From the NCBI GenBank assembly GCA_035512595.1, contig DATKDU010000250.1:1-7587 (forward strand): DNA of 7,587 nucleotides, given 5' to 3'. The number at the start of each line of letters is the position of its first letter. The first letter of the stretch is position 1. Origin of the DNA: DATKDU01 sp035512595 (GTDB lineage Bacteria > Planctomycetota > Planctomycetia > Pirellulales > Pirellulaceae). Below the pieces are notes generated by a model. The model saw only the letters and a list, made by a program, of their open reading frames with translations. It was not told where the DNA came from and did no database searches. Both the position numbers and the translations under genes were made by a program. Shown piece after piece: positions 6,566 through 7,587 of this stretch.

Positions 6566-7154
6566 TGACCCCAGCGCCCTGAAAGCCGCTTGCTATCTCA
6601 TCGAATCGTTTGGCCTGACCGCCCGAGGATTCGGTTCGGCGCACGAGTTCCTCGACGCCTATGATCCGGAGCAGCCTGGCTGCCTGGTGCTCGACGTGCG
6701 GATGCCGGGGATGACCGGCCTGGAGCTCCAGGAGAAACTCTCCAATACGAGCTATTCCCTGCCGATTATCATGATCTCCGGGCATGGGGACATCGCCAGT
6801 TGTGCCCAGGCATTCCGGGCCGGAGCGATCGACTTCCTCGAAAAGCCCGTCAGCGACGAGCGGCTTCTCCAGCGACTCAAGGAGGCCATTGCCAAGGATG
6901 CCCGCACTCGCCGGGCGCGGCGGGACAACCCCCAGTTCTTCGCCCGTTTGGCGCTGCTCACGCCCCGCGAGCGGGAGGTCATGGAGCTCGTGGCGCAAGG
7001 GCTCACCATGAAGCAGATCGCCATGGATTTCGGGATCAGCATCCAGACCGCGTCCAAGCACCGCATCCGGCTGCTGGAAAAGCTGGGGGTCGCCAACGAC
7101 ATCGAGCTCGTCAAAACGCTGCTCAATACCACTGCCGCCCCTGGGCCGGCTTAG
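6522..7154 (+). CDS. FixJ-like response regulator (REC - LuxR-type HTH)
   Basis: A 210-residue transcription regulator that is the evident partner of the preceding kinase. The receiver domain (about 8-122) has the acidic pair Asp15-Asp16 in VVDDDPSA, phospho-acceptor Asp58 in LVLDVRMPGMTG, Ser86 in MISGHGD and Lys108 in FLEKPVS. A short charged linker leads to a LuxR/GerE helix-turn-helix (about 145-205) with LTPREREVMELVAQG, the helix pair around KQIAMDFGISIQTASKHR, and LLEKLGV. Length and order match FixJ/TodT-type regulators. The ATG at 6522 is chosen because GGGAGGAG lies seven bases upstream. The gene overlaps the kinase 3' end by 44 nt in another frame, which points to translational coupling. 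Targets are unknown; the divergent region upstream of the kinase is a natural candidate for autoregulation. Confidence 0.94.
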   Translation: MSAMSISPIVFVVDDDPSALKAACYLIESFGLTARGFGSAHEFLDAYDPEQPGCLVLDVRMPGMTGLELQEKLSNTSYSLPIIMISGHGDIASCAQAFRAGAIDFLEKPVSDERLLQRLKEAIAKDARTRRARRDNPQFFARLALLTPREREVMELVAQGLTMKQIAMDFGISIQTASKHRIRLLEKLGVANDIELVKTLLNTTAAPGPA

Positions 7155-7160
7155 CCTTTG

Positions 7161-7175
7161 TGCGAAAATTTCGCA
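7161..7175. repeat. Perfect short palindrome after the response regulator stop
   Basis: TGCGAAA and TTTCGCA flank a single central A, six bases after the stop codon. It is too short-looped for an RNA hairpin as written, so a protein-binding site is more plausible than a terminator. Chance is also possible. Confidence 0.3.
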
Positions 7176-7275
7176 TGGCGCTTGCCGGTGCGTTGCCAGT
7201 CAGTACAGTGATTGGTGTCGATGATTGCTGGGTGCATTTGGGCTCCCCATCGTCGTCCAAAAGTCATCATTAGTC

Positions 7276-7327
7276 GCCAGTCGGTGTATGGTTCCTGCCC
7301 CACCATACTCGGCTGGCGGCTTTTTTT
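7276..7327 (+). terminator. Rho-independent terminator of the sensor-regulator operon
   Basis: GCCAGTCG (7276-7283) pairs with CGGCTGGC (7310-7317) with one G-T wobble. After a small 2x1 internal loop, GTATGGT (7286-7292) pairs with ACCATAC (7302-7308) around a nine-base loop. Seven T residues follow at 7321-7327. It lies 121 bases past the regulator stop, which leaves a long 3' untranslated region. Confidence 0.75.
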
Positions 7328-7587
7328 GCGCGCTGGCAGCCGAATTCGCCGGCGCGTAACCCAAGCTCGAATCGCCAGCGAAGGAAAGCTGGATTCGGCA
7401 ACCAAGGAACCGCCGACAAATAACTTCGGTGTTTTCACAAGCACGAAACCACCAGCCGACCACCGCTCCGCGGCGGTGTCCAGCACCAAACAATTCCCAA
7501 GGGACCAAAAGCGCCAATGCCAGAAGTGGTCCTGGGGCGACGTGATTCGTCTTTGGACACAGAGGCTCTGAGGCGCGGGGGCACAGA

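Larger units (their letters stand above)
7155..7587. other. Non-coding stretch after the response regulator
   Basis: I see no convincing gene in these 433 bases on either strand. The open frames present lack a ribosome site, a recognisable motif and a plausible composition. Contents worth naming are the palindrome at 7161-7175, the intrinsic terminator at 7276-7327, a six-base dyad CACCGC/GCGGTG at 7461-7478, and a short CAGAG-G-CTCTG palindrome at 7560-7570. The right end may be upstream DNA of a gene outside the window. Confidence 0.6.

Noticed and set aside
7151..7517. Minus-strand open frames in the right-hand region
   Set aside because: They span the strong plus-strand terminator and have no recognisable motif or ribosome site.
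7212..7571. Plus-strand open frame of 119 codons after the regulator
   Set aside because: It reads through the terminator hairpin and T-run, has no Shine-Dalgarno and no coherent protein character.

Overview
The window looks like a chromosomal segment of a GC-rich planctomycete, most likely of the Pirellulales/Pirellulaceae type. I infer this from gene content, not from a marker gene. The evidence is a Ser/Thr kinase with an N-terminal zinc ribbon, a secreted sulfatase with a planctomycete-style C-terminal beta domain, a stand-alone type II secretion F protein, and spacers built of short tandem repeats. There are no RNA genes, CRISPR arrays or insertion sequences.

Layout. Three genes lie on the minus strand in the left 4.2 kb. 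Reading leftward, they are a secreted S1-type sulfatase (4219-2363), a GspF/PilC-like membrane protein (2124-1069), and the first 328 residues of a zinc-ribbon Ser/Thr kinase (986 to the left edge). The F protein and the kinase are 82 nt apart and may be cotranscribed. The sulfatase is set off from them by a 238-nt spacer filled with heptamer repeats and a large hairpin. A 189-nt divergent intergenic region (4220-4408) holds a candidate sulfatase promoter and two inverted repeats. To its right, on the plus strand, is a two-gene operon with a 44-nt overlap. It encodes a membrane histidine kinase (MASE1 - FixL-like PAS - HisKA - HATPase, 4409-6565) and its FixJ/LuxR-type response regulator (6522-7154). 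A well-formed intrinsic terminator (7276-7327) follows. The last 433 bases hold no convincing gene.

How the genes work together. The sensor PAS keeps the haem-ligand His and the haem-pocket Arg of FixL at exactly the FixL spacing. The pair is therefore best read as a possible haem-based oxygen or gas sensor relaying phosphate to a LuxR-type regulator. Whether it controls the divergent sulfatase is open, but the inverted repeats between them make this testable.

Most notable points. (1) The sulfatase carries an in-frame insert of about 38 codons made of a tandem 8-mer plus a perfect GUAA-loop hairpin. It lies between its metal-binding Asp-Asn and its catalytic Lys, so intergenic-type repeat DNA seems to have been domesticated inside an enzyme gene. 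(2) The same enzyme has Cys-Ala-Glu-Ser-Arg where the formylglycine motif normally has Pro or Ala at the third position. (3) The sensor combines MASE1 with a FixL-type haem PAS. I see no wholly new multi-gene system.
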